Shown here one piece after another: positions 24,197 to 32,853 of a stretch of 36,392 nt of DNA. The stretch spans positions 20,455 to 56,846 of the forward strand of contig DATD01000008.1 of NCBI GenBank assembly GCA_002504525.1, written 5' to 3'. The first letter of the stretch is position 1, and each line of letters opens with the position of its first letter. A program made the position numbers and the translations under genes. The stretch is from Methanomassiliicoccus sp. UBA345 (lineage in GTDB: Archaea; Thermoplasmatota; Thermoplasmata; Methanomassiliicoccales; Methanomassiliicoccaceae). The notes below the pieces were generated by a model that saw only the letters and a list, made by a program, of their open reading frames with translations, ran no database searches and had not been told where the DNA came from.

Positions 24197-24592
24197 TTAG
24201 GGCAGCAACATGGTGAACCACCGGCCAGCCAAAGCTCCAAGGACGCAGAGGCCGCCATTCAGCACTATGTTGAAGAACGCGGCCCCGAAGCGCTCCGCGA
24301 TGATCAGTCCGACGGTATCCAAACTGAACGAGGACATGGTGGTGAAGCCGCCGAAGATCCCGACGAAGAGGAAGACCTTGATGTACGGAGAAAGTTCCGC
24401 GACGAAACTGGAGAAGAATATTATCGATATCAGCGTGCTTCCGATGAAGTTCACGACAAACGTCCCCCACGGGAAGTCGTGAGCGCCGATGTAATCCTGG
24501 ACGAGGTATCGGGCGATGCTGCCGATGGCACCGCCGAGACCGACGAAGGCAATGATCTTGATCTCCTCGGAAATCACGTGTGGTAGAAGCAT
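24197..24592 (-). CDS. crcB: CrcB/FluC fluoride channel
   Basis: 131 residues, the usual length. FluC proteins are dual-topology dimers that export fluoride through the cell membrane. Seen: VGLGGAIGSIARYLV, the conserved WGTFVVNFIGS and GIFGGFTTMSSFSLD (the family's GGxTTFSTF phenylalanine-box and sodium-site region), with four membrane spans. The best ribosome binding site (AGGAG) is 13 bases before the in-frame ATG 24592 but eight before an ATG at 24597 in another frame, which would give only a 7-residue peptide. No fluoride riboswitch is recognised upstream. It ends the AT-rich stretch and has no partner copy here. Confidence 0.9.
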   Translation of the reverse strand: MLLPHVISEEIKIIAFVGLGGAIGSIARYLVQDYIGAHDFPWGTFVVNFIGSTLISIIFFSSFVAELSPYIKVFLFVGIFGGFTTMSSFSLDTVGLIIAERFGAAFFNIVLNGGLCVLGALAGRWFTMLLP

Positions 24593-24943
24593 TTCATGTA
24601 AAAAACTCCTGCTCGACCTGTCTACAACTGGTAATCATAATAATTTGTACACGTAATGATACATGCTAAAAAAATTAAAGAATATGACGTTGTGTTCGCT
24701 ATTGGACCCACATGTCCGTTTTGAACACAATGTTTGAATGATATTAGGTCTTGAAAGGCAGGACGCTCAGTTGCCTAGCACGTGATAGCACTTCATCGGA
24801 ACAGGAGGTAAGTGACCGGATAATGCTAGATCGCCCCAGCTGCTCACGATGCGGTAAACGAAGAACGACGCGTGTCGATAATTAGTTCCGACCGACCGTA
24901 ACTTTTACGGTCAGATAGTGAATGAGGGGGCTGGAGGAGCGGA
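24593..24943. other. Intergenic spacer before the ACT-MBL gene
   Basis: AT-rich on the left. It holds a 20-codon ORF (24823-24885) containing CSRCG, a zinc-knuckle-like pair with AGGAGG 14 bases upstream, and a perfect stem-loop (24894-24912). Nothing else is supported. Confidence 0.5.
24894..24912 (+). promoter_or_regulatory. Stem-loop in the leader of the ACT-MBL gene
   Basis: GACCGTAA, loop CTT, TTACGGTC is a perfect 8-base-pair stem, 20 bases before the ribosome binding site GGAGG (24933-24937) and 32 bases before the TTG start. It could act in attenuation, as an operator, or end a short upstream transcript. Confidence 0.45.
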
Positions 24944-26467
24944 TTGATCACCTTTTCGTTCATAGCCAGGATGCCCAATGATCCAGGAGCTCTTCATCGC
25001 GCAGCTGCGATCATCAAGAGCCACGGCGGGAACATCCGCCGCGTAGACTACGACCGCCGTATCGACCCTCATACCGTATTCTTCGAGGGCGATGCTCCTG
25101 AAGGAGCGCCGGAGGCGATCCGGATCGACCTTCAGCGTGTCGGCTATCTTCAGGAGAATCTCAACACATTGCGCTTCCTCAAGTTCCATGTGTACCTGCC
25201 CGATGAACCTGGCGAGCTGTTCTCGTTCCTGGGCCATACCACGGCCGTCGGCGTCAACATCGCGTTCCTCGATTATGACAGCGGTGGAAAGTACCCTGGC
25301 CGACTGACCGTGTCGCTCACCCTCGAGAATGACCAGATCGCCGATCGCCTGCTGCAGGACCTCAAGCACCACTACCGCTTGGAGATCCTCGAATATGATT
25401 CCACCGGCAAGAGGCTGGATGACACAGTCTTCTACATTCGCTTCGCTCAGGAGATCAGGGAGATAATCGGTGAGGCCGAGGACGAGTTCCTCATGCGGCT
25501 GATCCAGGACAGCAACCACATCGCCCAGGAGCTGACATCAAGGGACATGGACCCCCGGGTGGTCTTCGACAGCATCCTTCAGACGGGGCATACGCTGCGG
25601 CAGACCACAGAAGGCAACTTCTATGCTGATGTGCAGAAGGTCTCTTTCGACGACGGTGCCGAGCTGTACTGCTTCCAGATGCCCTGCGGCGGCTCCGTTT
25701 ACGTCCTTCAGAACGGGGACGAAAGGGTGATGTTCGATACAGGCTTTGGCATCTATCATTGGGAGGTCGTCGACATGCTCACCCGCTACGGCGTGGACTG
25801 TGCCCGGCTATCTCGCATCTACATCACCCACGCCGACGCCGATCATTGCGGAGGGGCAGCAATGTTCGATGCGCCATCGGTCCTGCATCCTGGCAGCATG
25901 GAGATAATCAGGAGCTCCAACCGCGCCTACAACTCCATAATGCAGTCGTCCGTCCTCGGCGAGGTCTACACCAAGCTCATCAACCTGTTCTCGCACTTCC
26001 AGCCTCCGACGAGGGTCGAGGTCCTGCCCAACGTCCTGATGAGGATGCGCGGCGAGCTACCGGTGATCGCGGAGTTCGAGGCAGCGGGGCGGCGCTTCGA
26101 GGTCCTGGAATCCTTAGGCGGACATCTGCATGGCCAGGTCTTCCTTTTGGCGCCGGACGAAGGGCTGCTCTTCACCGGCGACAGCATGATAAATTTCGAA
26201 TCCTTCACCCCGGAGCGGCAGGAGTTCTCTTCCCTGGCCAACACCCTCATGACCTCGGTGAACGTGGACAGCGATCTCGCCAGGAGGGAGAGGAAGGCAC
26301 TGTTCAATATCGCCATCGGCCTTGACGATCAACTGAAGGCGAAAGGTCGTCGCTTGCTTATCTGCGGCGGGCACGGGGCCATCTCCACACTGGAAGGCAA
26401 TAAGCTGGTCTCTTATGGTGAGACGGAGAGGTATCACAGCGACCCGATGCATTATCCGACGAAGTGA
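24944..26467 (+). CDS. ACT-ACT-metallo-beta-lactamase fusion protein
   Basis: 507 residues from TTG 24944; GGAGG ends six bases before it. Residues 1-75 (SFIARMPNDPGALHRAAAII) and 80-160 (FHVYLPDEPGELFSFLGHT) are two ACT-type ligand-binding domains with the typical DxPG turn. A helical linker (about 165-215) leads to a metallo-beta-lactamase fold (about 220-480) with YITHADADHCGG (H296, D298, D300, H301), then ESLGGHLHGQ, LLFTGDSM and CGGHGAIS. The metal motif is HxDxDH, in which the usual second histidine is aspartate; such variants occur in the superfamily. ACT domains usually sense amino acids, so an amino-acid-controlled hydrolase or oxidoreductase is plausible (inference). It converges on the next kinase gene with 10 bases between stops. 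Confidence 0.82.
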   Translation: MITFSFIARMPNDPGALHRAAAIIKSHGGNIRRVDYDRRIDPHTVFFEGDAPEGAPEAIRIDLQRVGYLQENLNTLRFLKFHVYLPDEPGELFSFLGHTTAVGVNIAFLDYDSGGKYPGRLTVSLTLENDQIADRLLQDLKHHYRLEILEYDSTGKRLDDTVFYIRFAQEIREIIGEAEDEFLMRLIQDSNHIAQELTSRDMDPRVVFDSILQTGHTLRQTTEGNFYADVQKVSFDDGAELYCFQMPCGGSVYVLQNGDERVMFDTGFGIYHWEVVDMLTRYGVDCARLSRIYITHADADHCGGAAMFDAPSVLHPGSMEIIRSSNRAYNSIMQSSVLGEVYTKLINLFSHFQPPTRVEVLPNVLMRMRGELPVIAEFEAAGRRFEVLESLGGHLHGQVFLLAPDEGLLFTGDSMINFESFTPERQEFSSLANTLMTSVNVDSDLARRERKALFNIAIGLDDQLKAKGRRLLICGGHGAISTLEGNKLVSYGETERYHSDPMHYPTK

Positions 26468-26477
26468 CCTGAATGGA

Positions 26478-28856
26478 TCATTCATTCCCGGGCATCGTGC
26501 AGTATGCCGCCGGAAGCAAAGCCACGAATCGAGAGCCCTTGGAATGATTACCGGGGATCCTATCATCGGCCCATATCCGGCCCCCGAACATCTCCAGAAC
26601 GGTCTTTGCGAGGTAAAGTCCCAGCCCATGGCCGTGGGTGGTCGTCCGCCCGCGCTGCATCCTGTTAAAGAGCGCCTCCTTCATGCCGTCGGGGATACCT
26701 GGCCCCGTATCGGTGACGTCCACCCGGAGGAACTCCCTCCCCTCCACCATGAGGCGGCCGATGGAAATGCATATGTCCACATCTCCTTCGGAGTGCTTGA
26801 TCGCGTTCCCGATCAGATTGTCGAACACATCCCTCAGCAGGTCGTTCCCGAACACCATGGCCCGTTCGCCTGTCTTGAACGAGATGAACACATGGCGGGA
26901 CGGAGTGTTCCGGTACGTTGCGGCGACATCATCGATAAGATGATTCAGATCGATGGTCGAGCGTTGAAGCACGTCCTTCTCCACCATCTGGAGCTTCCTG
27001 ACGTTCTCCACCAGCCTGGCGATGTCATCCATCATGTCGCAGGCCGACCTCGCGTAATGCAGCGACTTCTTGGATAGTTCGTCCTTCTTCAACAACAGCT
27101 CCATGTAACCTTTGGCGCCAGCGTTCATGTTGTTGACGTCGTGAGAGAGCAGATCGAGATACAATTCCATCTGCCTCTTGGCCTGAAGAGCTTCCTGCTC
27201 CGCCCTCCGCTGGTCGGTGATGTCATAGAACGCAATCACCGCCCCGTTGGCATCATTCATCATGATGGGGGTGGCTGAACCGATCACCGTCCTGATCTCT
27301 CCGCTCTCTGTCTTCACATCGGTCATCGACCCCTGTATGTGCTCTCCGCGAAGGGCCCGGATGATCGGCCATTCCTCCTTCCCGATCTTCATGCCGGTAT
27401 CCGACCAGCGCCCCTCCAGCCGTGGCAAGTCCACCGATATGTTCAAAGACGACGGATCGATGAACGTCCTCAGCGCCTCATTGGCCACAATGATATGTCC
27501 GCCTCGGTCGACCACCATGACCGGGATGGGCATGGTCTCGAGCACCGTTTTGAGGCGGATCCTCTCCAGGTCGGCATATTTGACCAGATCCTCAATCCTC
27601 TTGCGGCCTTCCACTTGATTGGTGATATTCACAGTTATGACCAAAAGGCTGTCTTCGAAAGGGGGCCCCTGCGGCATGACATATAGGCTCCAGTAGCTGG
27701 TCTCGCCCTTTGGCGTTTCTACCTGCATCTCCCTTTCCACATGCGGCTCCCCAGTATGATGAGCATGCTCCAGACCCGCTTGTATCCTCTCGCCGACCTC
27801 CGCAGGCATCCCTGCAAGAATGTCGTCCAGGTCCCTCGCGTCCCCGATGCATTGCCGGAACCCTGCGTTCACGAGGGTGATGGTCTTGTCCGAATAGCGA
27901 AGGAGAGCGATGTTGACCGGTGAGTGATCGATGATATGTTGCAGGAACATCTTCTCCCGCTTCTCGTTCGCCAGTATCTTACTGGTCTCCAAGGCGTACG
28001 ATGCCGCTGCCCCCGCCTTCCTCACATAATCTATCTGATATGGTGTGAATCGCGTAGGGCTGCGGAACGTAAAGATGATCATGCCATCGACCTCGTCCCT
28101 GGACTTCAGCAGGTAAGCGATCGCTGCTCCCGCTTTCTTGACCCCCAGCTCGCCGAGGGGCACATCGTCGACCTTTGCCAGGTCCTCCTCCGCCATCATC
28201 CCCTCGTCGGCGAGGCGGCGGAACAGCCTCTCGGCGTTCTCCTCGCTCAACAGATGGCCTCGTTCCATAGAACCTGATGCATACTCCAGCGACCAGCCGC
28301 CATCGTTCTTGACGAGTATGCCGACGCTCTCGGCGTTGAGGTCGGCACAGGCCCAGTCCACCGCCTGGTCCAGTATGGCCCCCATGTCGGGGGCGGAACC
28401 GACGACCTCATGGGGCTTGTCGATGGCCGCAAAGAGCTTACACCTCTCTTCCCTCTCGGTGACGTCGTCGAACCTAACCGTCACTGCATGGACCTCATCA
28501 GCATCCCCGTGAAGCGCCATGGTCTCGTATTCGAGATGGGAACGCCCGTCGGATGTACGAACCACTCCTGATGCGATCCGCCCTCCCCTTAGTGCGTTCT
28601 CGAACGACGATCGGATGGTGTTGACGTCCGAATGGTGGAATGCATCTGACCACCACGAGCTGTCCAAGGAGTCACTCTCCGGAAGGCCCAGCATATCGAT
28701 CGCGGCCGGATTCGCCATCATCAGGTCGCCTTCGCGGTCCAGGACGATGATGGGGTGCGCGGTCTGAGCGAAGAACTTGTCCAATAATCGAACATCATGC
28801 CCGGGGCGCCTTACCTTTCTGGGCTGTCGGCCCCTCATGCTCCTGGTCGTCTCCAT
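26478..28856 (-). CDS. PAS/GAF sensor histidine kinase
   Basis: 792 residues from ATG 28856, which has AGGGGG six bases before it; the frame also reads from 28877. Order of domains: PAS (about 25-135, PIIVLDREGDLMMANPAA), GAF (about 145-295, with YLLKSRDEVDGMIIF), PAS (about 310-425), PAS (about 440-560, PIPVMVVDRGGHIIVAN), HisKA-like helix with LDLLSHDVNNMNAGAKGY (histidine of SHDVNN) and the ATPase domain with FDNLIGNAIKHS, DTGPGIPDGM and GHGLGLYLAK. No membrane span, so cytosolic. The SHDVNNMN version of the H box is common in methanogen and haloarchaeal kinases. Codon use is GC-rich like the rest of the window, unlike the other kinase. No response regulator nearby. Confidence 0.9.
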   Translation of the reverse strand: METTRSMRGRQPRKVRRPGHDVRLLDKFFAQTAHPIIVLDREGDLMMANPAAIDMLGLPESDSLDSSWWSDAFHHSDVNTIRSSFENALRGGRIASGVVRTSDGRSHLEYETMALHGDADEVHAVTVRFDDVTEREERCKLFAAIDKPHEVVGSAPDMGAILDQAVDWACADLNAESVGILVKNDGGWSLEYASGSMERGHLLSEENAERLFRRLADEGMMAEEDLAKVDDVPLGELGVKKAGAAIAYLLKSRDEVDGMIIFTFRSPTRFTPYQIDYVRKAGAAASYALETSKILANEKREKMFLQHIIDHSPVNIALLRYSDKTITLVNAGFRQCIGDARDLDDILAGMPAEVGERIQAGLEHAHHTGEPHVEREMQVETPKGETSYWSLYVMPQGPPFEDSLLVITVNITNQVEGRKRIEDLVKYADLERIRLKTVLETMPIPVMVVDRGGHIIVANEALRTFIDPSSLNISVDLPRLEGRWSDTGMKIGKEEWPIIRALRGEHIQGSMTDVKTESGEIRTVIGSATPIMMNDANGAVIAFYDITDQRRAEQEALQAKRQMELYLDLLSHDVNNMNAGAKGYMELLLKKDELSKKSLHYARSACDMMDDIARLVENVRKLQMVEKDVLQRSTIDLNHLIDDVAATYRNTPSRHVFISFKTGERAMVFGNDLLRDVFDNLIGNAIKHSEGDVDICISIGRLMVEGREFLRVDVTDTGPGIPDGMKEALFNRMQRGRTTTHGHGLGLYLAKTVLEMFGGRIWADDRIPGNHSKGSRFVALLPAAYCTMPGNE

Positions 28857-28953
28857 TCTGTTCCCCCTTGCGACCAATGTCGACTATATGTCGTTAATGA
28901 TATATTATTGAAATCGGTTTATCGTTCAACGCATGGCTGAAAGCGCCTCTTGT

Positions 28954-29211
28954 TCAATCTTTCAGTCTTCCTATCGCCAAAACCCGCTCCAGCACTTCTT
29001 CCGCGTGCGGAGCAAGGTCCATCTCCTCCGTGAGGTCATCTCCCGCGGAATGGGCGAACTGATGCTCGCCGTCGCTCCAGAGGTCGCTCGCGGAGACATC
29101 ATAGACGATGCCCCTGAAAGCGATGTACATGGGTTGACCATCCCGCCCGTTGAACTTCGCTAGCTCGGCGCGTGTGAACGTTCTCTCCGGGACAGAGCTG
29201 GACAGGTCCAT
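28954..29211 (-). CDS. Cytochrome-b5-like heme-binding domain protein
   Basis: 85 residues from ATG 29211 (a GTG at 29298 would add 29 residues without family features). The protein is one cytochrome b5-like domain of the short progesterone-receptor-like type: RTFTRAELAKFNGRDGQP, YIAFRGIVYDVSASDLW, GEHQFAHSAGDDLTEEM and LAPHAEEVLER. The two histidines in HQFAHSAG and APH are candidates for the heme ligands. A TTAGTAAG element is about 26 bases upstream, compatible with a leaderless start. It is 161 bases from the SnoaL-like gene on the same strand; whether they are cotranscribed is open. Confidence 0.8.
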   Translation of the reverse strand: MDLSSSVPERTFTRAELAKFNGRDGQPMYIAFRGIVYDVSASDLWSDGEHQFAHSAGDDLTEEMDLAPHAEEVLERVLAIGRLKD

Positions 29212-29372
29212 ATGGTCAAAAGGGAAGCTGCGTCTTACTAAGCCTTGCGGTGTGAGTTCGGTCGCATCAGAACGGGTGACGTCGAGGGGGTCCCGCACGA
29301 TGTGTTCCGGACACCGTCCTGATGCTCTCCACCATGCGATCTCAGGCCTGTGGATGGAATGAAAACGAAGGC

Positions 29373-29843
29373 TCAGGCGTCCTCGTTGGTCAGAAGATCA
29401 TCATCCACTCCTGCTGTCGAAACTATGCCCAGCTGATGGAACAGGCCTGCAAGGTCTACCATGTCCCAGTGCTCGACGATCTTTCCGTTCCGAAACCGGT
29501 AGGCATCCAACTGCCATATCTCGAACCTCTTGCCGGTGGGAGGCCGGCCCTGGAACAGTCCGTCGTGGGTGCCGGAAACGATCGAGCGGACCCATACCAT
29601 GTCATTCTCGGCAATGGCGTCCTGAACATCGAAGTTCAGGTCCGGAAAGGCCGAGTACCACGGCGCCATGGATGTCTGGAACGCCGGCCAACCGTCCGGC
29701 AGATCGAGCATGCTGTGCTGTTTCACGTCGAATGCCATGAGCTCGTCGGCATGATCGAGATCACCGGTGTTGAGGAACTCATCGTAGAAGCGCAGCACCA
29801 ACAGTCTGTTCTCTTCCGGATGATCTGTTATCGTATCGGCCAT
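29373..29843 (-). CDS. SnoaL-like/ester cyclase family protein
   Basis: 156 residues from ATG 29843; the frame runs back to 29963 but a TTTATCT element about 25 bases before 29843 and the family N-terminus favour this start. The fold is NTF2-like: ENRLLVLRFYDEFLNTGDLDHADEL, then QTSMAPWYSAFPDLNFDVQDAIAENDMVWVR, GTHDGLFQGRPPTGKRFEI and YRFRNGKIVEHWDMVDLAGLFHQLG. This pattern (GxxPTGK, GKIxEHWxxxD) is that of SnoaL-like proteins, usually called ester cyclases or polyketide cyclases, most of unknown substrate. Confidence 0.82.
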   Translation of the reverse strand: MADTITDHPEENRLLVLRFYDEFLNTGDLDHADELMAFDVKQHSMLDLPDGWPAFQTSMAPWYSAFPDLNFDVQDAIAENDMVWVRSIVSGTHDGLFQGRPPTGKRFEIWQLDAYRFRNGKIVEHWDMVDLAGLFHQLGIVSTAGVDDDLLTNEDA

Positions 29844-29901
29844 GATGACTTGTCGGAGCGGCCGATAGATAAACGTCATGCCCGTTCTACAAGGCCCCCG
29901 T

Positions 29902-29939
29902 CGTCCCGCCGGGACGCGGGACGAACAAAGTCCTTTATT
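29902..29939 (+). promoter_or_regulatory. Divergent promoter region with stem and TATA box for the ligase operon
   Basis: CGTCCC-GCC-GGGACG (29902-29916) is a perfect short stem. CTTTATT at 29933-29939 is placed for transcription start near 29962, leaving a 15-base leader with AGGTGA (29968-29973) before ATG 29977. Confidence 0.4.
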
Positions 29940-29976
29940 GCTGACCGTGTTATCCTCTAGCACTCCAGGTGAATAT

Positions 29977-31281
29977 ATGACATGCTGGGACCCCAGAATT
30001 GAAGAGATGTCAAAGGCCGACCTCCAGGCCCTTCAATACAAATACCTCAAGACATCGATATACAGGCTATACTCCTTCTCACCGTTCTATCATGATCGCA
30101 TGAAGGCCGCCGGGGTCCATCCCGACGACATCCGCTCGCTGCAGGACATCGTCAAGCTGCCCTTCATGTATAAGAAGGACCTCCGGGACAACTACCCGGA
30201 CAAGATGTTCGTGGGCGGGCAAGACGAACTGGTCCGCTATCACGTATCGTCCGGCACCACCGGCAAGCCGACGGTGGTAGGGTACACGCAGAACGACCTC
30301 AACAACTGGGCGTTGTCGGTGGCGAGAGCATTGAGCTCTGTCGGTCTGGGCCGCAAGGACATTATCCAGGTCAGCTACGGATACGGGCTGTTCACCGGTG
30401 GGCTCGGGCTGCACTACGGCGCGGAGCGCGTCGGCGCTACTGTGGTCCCGGCATCGGTCGGCAACACCGAGCGGCAGATAGAGCTAATCCAGGACCTCAA
30501 GGTCACGGCGATCTGCTGCACTCCCTCCTACATGCTGCATCTTGCTGAGACCTCGCAGAAGATGGGGGTCGACATCAACAAGGACACCAGGCTCCGGACG
30601 GCCGTCCTGGGGGCGGAGCCCTGGTCGGAGAAGATGCGCAACCGCATCCAGGAGATCACCGGCGTCAAGGCGTACGATATCTACGGAACGTCAGAGCTCT
30701 CCGGACCGTTGTTCACCGAGTGCACCGAGCAGAACGGCATCCACATCTGGGGAGATCTCGCGTACGTCGAGGTCCTGGACCCCGAGACGGGAGAGCAGCT
30801 CGGTCCCGGGGAGAAGGGAGAACTGGTCGTCACCATGCTCCAGAAGGAGGCGCTGCCCATGGTCCGGTACCGCGTCGGCGACATCACATCCTACGATGAT
30901 TCGACCTGCGCCTGCGGCCGCTCCCACGTTCGCATCTCCCGCATCTCCGGACGGGTGGACGACATGCTTATCATCCGCGGCATCAATGTCTTCCCGTCCC
31001 AGGTGGAGCACGCTCTGCTGGGGGTACCGGAGCTGGGAGAGCACTTCCAGATCGAGGTGGACCGCAAGGGCGCGCTGGACTCCATGCTCGTTCGCGTGGA
31101 GCTGAAACCGACGGCCTTCTCGGACAAGATCGATGACCTGATATCTCTGAAGTACAAGGTGGCCCACGTTCTGCACAACTCGCTGAACGTGGCCGCCGAT
31201 GTCGAACTCGTCGGTCCGGGAACGCTCACCCGATTCGAGGGCAAGGCAAAGAGAGTGGTGGATAGGAGGAACATCTTATGA
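29977..31281 (+). CDS. paaK: Phenylacetate-CoA ligase-family AMP-forming ligase
   Basis: 434 residues from ATG 29977 (AGGTGA precedes it); an upstream extension to 29878 has no family features. PaaK enzymes make aryl-CoA from aryl acid, ATP and CoA. Seen: YHVSSGTTGKPTVVGYT (P-loop), YGLFTGGLGLHYG, YDIYGTSELSGP (A5), MVRYRVGDIT with CACGRSH, SGRVDDMLIIRGINVFPSQVE (A8) and the closing RFEGKAKRVVDRR with the A10-like lysine. Length is that of the family. The 3' end overlaps the ACT gene by four bases (ATGA). A PaaK-like ligase followed by an ACT protein is common in archaea and often goes with indolepyruvate oxidoreductase, which is not in this window, so a role in aryl acid use is an inference. 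Confidence 0.9.
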   Translation: MTCWDPRIEEMSKADLQALQYKYLKTSIYRLYSFSPFYHDRMKAAGVHPDDIRSLQDIVKLPFMYKKDLRDNYPDKMFVGGQDELVRYHVSSGTTGKPTVVGYTQNDLNNWALSVARALSSVGLGRKDIIQVSYGYGLFTGGLGLHYGAERVGATVVPASVGNTERQIELIQDLKVTAICCTPSYMLHLAETSQKMGVDINKDTRLRTAVLGAEPWSEKMRNRIQEITGVKAYDIYGTSELSGPLFTECTEQNGIHIWGDLAYVEVLDPETGEQLGPGEKGELVVTMLQKEALPMVRYRVGDITSYDDSTCACGRSHVRISRISGRVDDMLIIRGINVFPSQVEHALLGVPELGEHFQIEVDRKGALDSMLVRVELKPTAFSDKIDDLISLKYKVAHVLHNSLNVAADVELVGPGTLTRFEGKAKRVVDRRNIL

Positions 31282-31703
31282 GCTACACGATCAAGCAGAT
31301 ATCGATCTTCGCGGAGAACAAGCCGGGGCGGCTGGCCGCCATCGCCGATGCGTTGGAGGAAGAGAAGATCAACATCTATGCGTTCTCCATCGCCGAGGCC
31401 AGCGGGTTCGGCGTCATCCGCGCGCTGGTGAGCGATCCGGCCAAGGCGCATCGCAAGCTGACCGATCTCGGATATGCTGTTTCGTTCACGGACGTCATCG
31501 GCGTCAAGATGAGGGACGAGCCAGGCGGGCTCAAGGACATCTCGCGCATCATGGGAGAGGCTAACATCAACATAGAGTACGCTTACGCATATTCCGGCAA
31601 GAAGGAGGCGGTGATGGTGGTCCGGGTCGATCAGGTCGACGATGCCATACGCGCCCTCCAGGCCCACGGCGGCCGCCTGCTGGAAGAGAAGGAGCTGTCC
31701 TGA
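31278..31703 (+). CDS. Tandem ACT-domain protein
   Basis: 141 residues. Two ACT domains in tandem: IKQISIFAENKPGRLAAIADAL (about 4-68) and DVIGVKMRDEPGGLKDISRIM (about 72-135), each with the ENKPGR or DEPGG turn that binds a small ligand, most often an amino acid. Cotranslated with the ligase by ATGA overlap, so it probably senses an aromatic amino acid or its derivative and tunes the ligase (inference). The next gene starts two bases after its stop. Confidence 0.88.
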   Translation: MSYTIKQISIFAENKPGRLAAIADALEEEKINIYAFSIAEASGFGVIRALVSDPAKAHRKLTDLGYAVSFTDVIGVKMRDEPGGLKDISRIMGEANINIEYAYAYSGKKEAVMVVRVDQVDDAIRALQAHGGRLLEEKELS

Positions 31704-31705
31704 GC

Positions 31706-32746
31706 TTGTTCACTGGGCCGCTTCGCCTCAAGAAGGGCGACGCCGTCGCCATCGTCTCGCCGTCGTGGGGCGGCCCCCACGAGTATCCGGCGGTGTACGA
31801 GCACGGCCTCTCGGTGCTGAGGGAGGACCTTGGATTGCGGCCGGTAGAGATGCCGGCCGCCAGGGAGGGGCAGTCATACCTGCACCAACATCCGGAGGCG
31901 AGAGCGAAGGACGTCAATGATGCGTTCGCCGACCATGATGCCAATGCCATCCTGGCGACCATCGGAGGGGACGACTCGGTGCGCATACTCCCGCACCTGG
32001 ACCTCGACCTCATACTCGATCATCCGAAGGTGCTGATGGGCTTCTCCGATACCACCACCCTTCTGACATACCTGTGCTGGAACGGCATGATCACGTTCTA
32101 CGGCCCGTCGGTCATGGCCGGGATATCGCAGATGCGCAACTATCCGGCGCAGAGAGAACAGGTGAAGGACATCCTGTTCCGGGGAAAGGCGAACTATCGT
32201 TATCGGCCGGCGGCGGCATACAGCGAGGGTTATCCAGATTGGTCCAATGAGGAGCTGGTCGGCCACGTAGGCCGGAAGCGACGCAGCGGCGGATGGAAGA
32301 CGCTGCAAGGTGAGTCGAAGGCCTCAGGTGAGCTGTTCGGCGGCTGCGTGGAGGTGCTGGAGATGATGAAAGGAACTCCGTACTGGCCGCCCCGCTCTTT
32401 CTGGGACGGCAAGGTGCTCTTCCTCGAAACGTCGGAGTGCATGCCTACGCCGGATGCCGTGAAGTACATGTTACGCAACTACGGCATGCAAGGCATCCTG
32501 AATGACATCTCGGCGCTACTCATGGGCCGGCCCCGTGGCTACGACCGAGTGGGAAAGAGAAAGCTCGGCGCGGCCCTGAGGCAGGTTGTAGCGGACGAGT
32601 TCTCGAGGCCGGATATGCCGATCATCATGGACATGGACTTCGGGCACACCGACCCGCAGATGATCCTCCCGCTGGGGGTCAGGACGGAGGTCGATCCCGC
32701 CGGCCCCAGCCTGCGGCTTCTGGAGCCAGCAGTGGAGAGGCGCTGA
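31706..32746 (+). CDS. S66-family peptidase, MccF/LD-carboxypeptidase-like
   Basis: 346 residues from TTG 31706; CTG 31700 is in frame and has AAGGAG five bases before it, so either may be used. The family cleaves D,L-peptide bonds in muropeptides, or acyl-sulfamoyl-adenylates in the case of MccF. Seen: LKKGDAVAIVSPSWGG, LATIGGDDSVRILPHLD, LMGFSDTTTLLTYLCW with the catalytic serine in GFSDTT, FLETSECMPTPDAVKYML (glutamate) and DFGHTDPQMILPLGV (histidine), the S66 triad. The long middle segment RSGGWKTLQG is like MccF. Archaea lack murein, so detoxification or a substrate from other microbes is more likely (inference). It follows the ACT gene at once, suggesting one operon. Confidence 0.87.
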   Translation: MFTGPLRLKKGDAVAIVSPSWGGPHEYPAVYEHGLSVLREDLGLRPVEMPAAREGQSYLHQHPEARAKDVNDAFADHDANAILATIGGDDSVRILPHLDLDLILDHPKVLMGFSDTTTLLTYLCWNGMITFYGPSVMAGISQMRNYPAQREQVKDILFRGKANYRYRPAAAYSEGYPDWSNEELVGHVGRKRRSGGWKTLQGESKASGELFGGCVEVLEMMKGTPYWPPRSFWDGKVLFLETSECMPTPDAVKYMLRNYGMQGILNDISALLMGRPRGYDRVGKRKLGAALRQVVADEFSRPDMPIIMDMDFGHTDPQMILPLGVRTEVDPAGPSLRLLEPAVERR

Positions 32747-32853
32747 GGTCGCCAGTGATGGGGCCTCAGGGTCGGGGCGATGCTGCCCCGCGGCGGGCAT
32801 CATAAATCAATTATACCTGCGGCTGGAAGGAGCAATCACCAGGAGGATATGGT

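Noticed and set aside
24593..24780. Fluoride riboswitch before crcB
   Set aside because: The leader on the minus strand is AT-rich and lacks the conserved fluoride riboswitch pseudoknot pattern.
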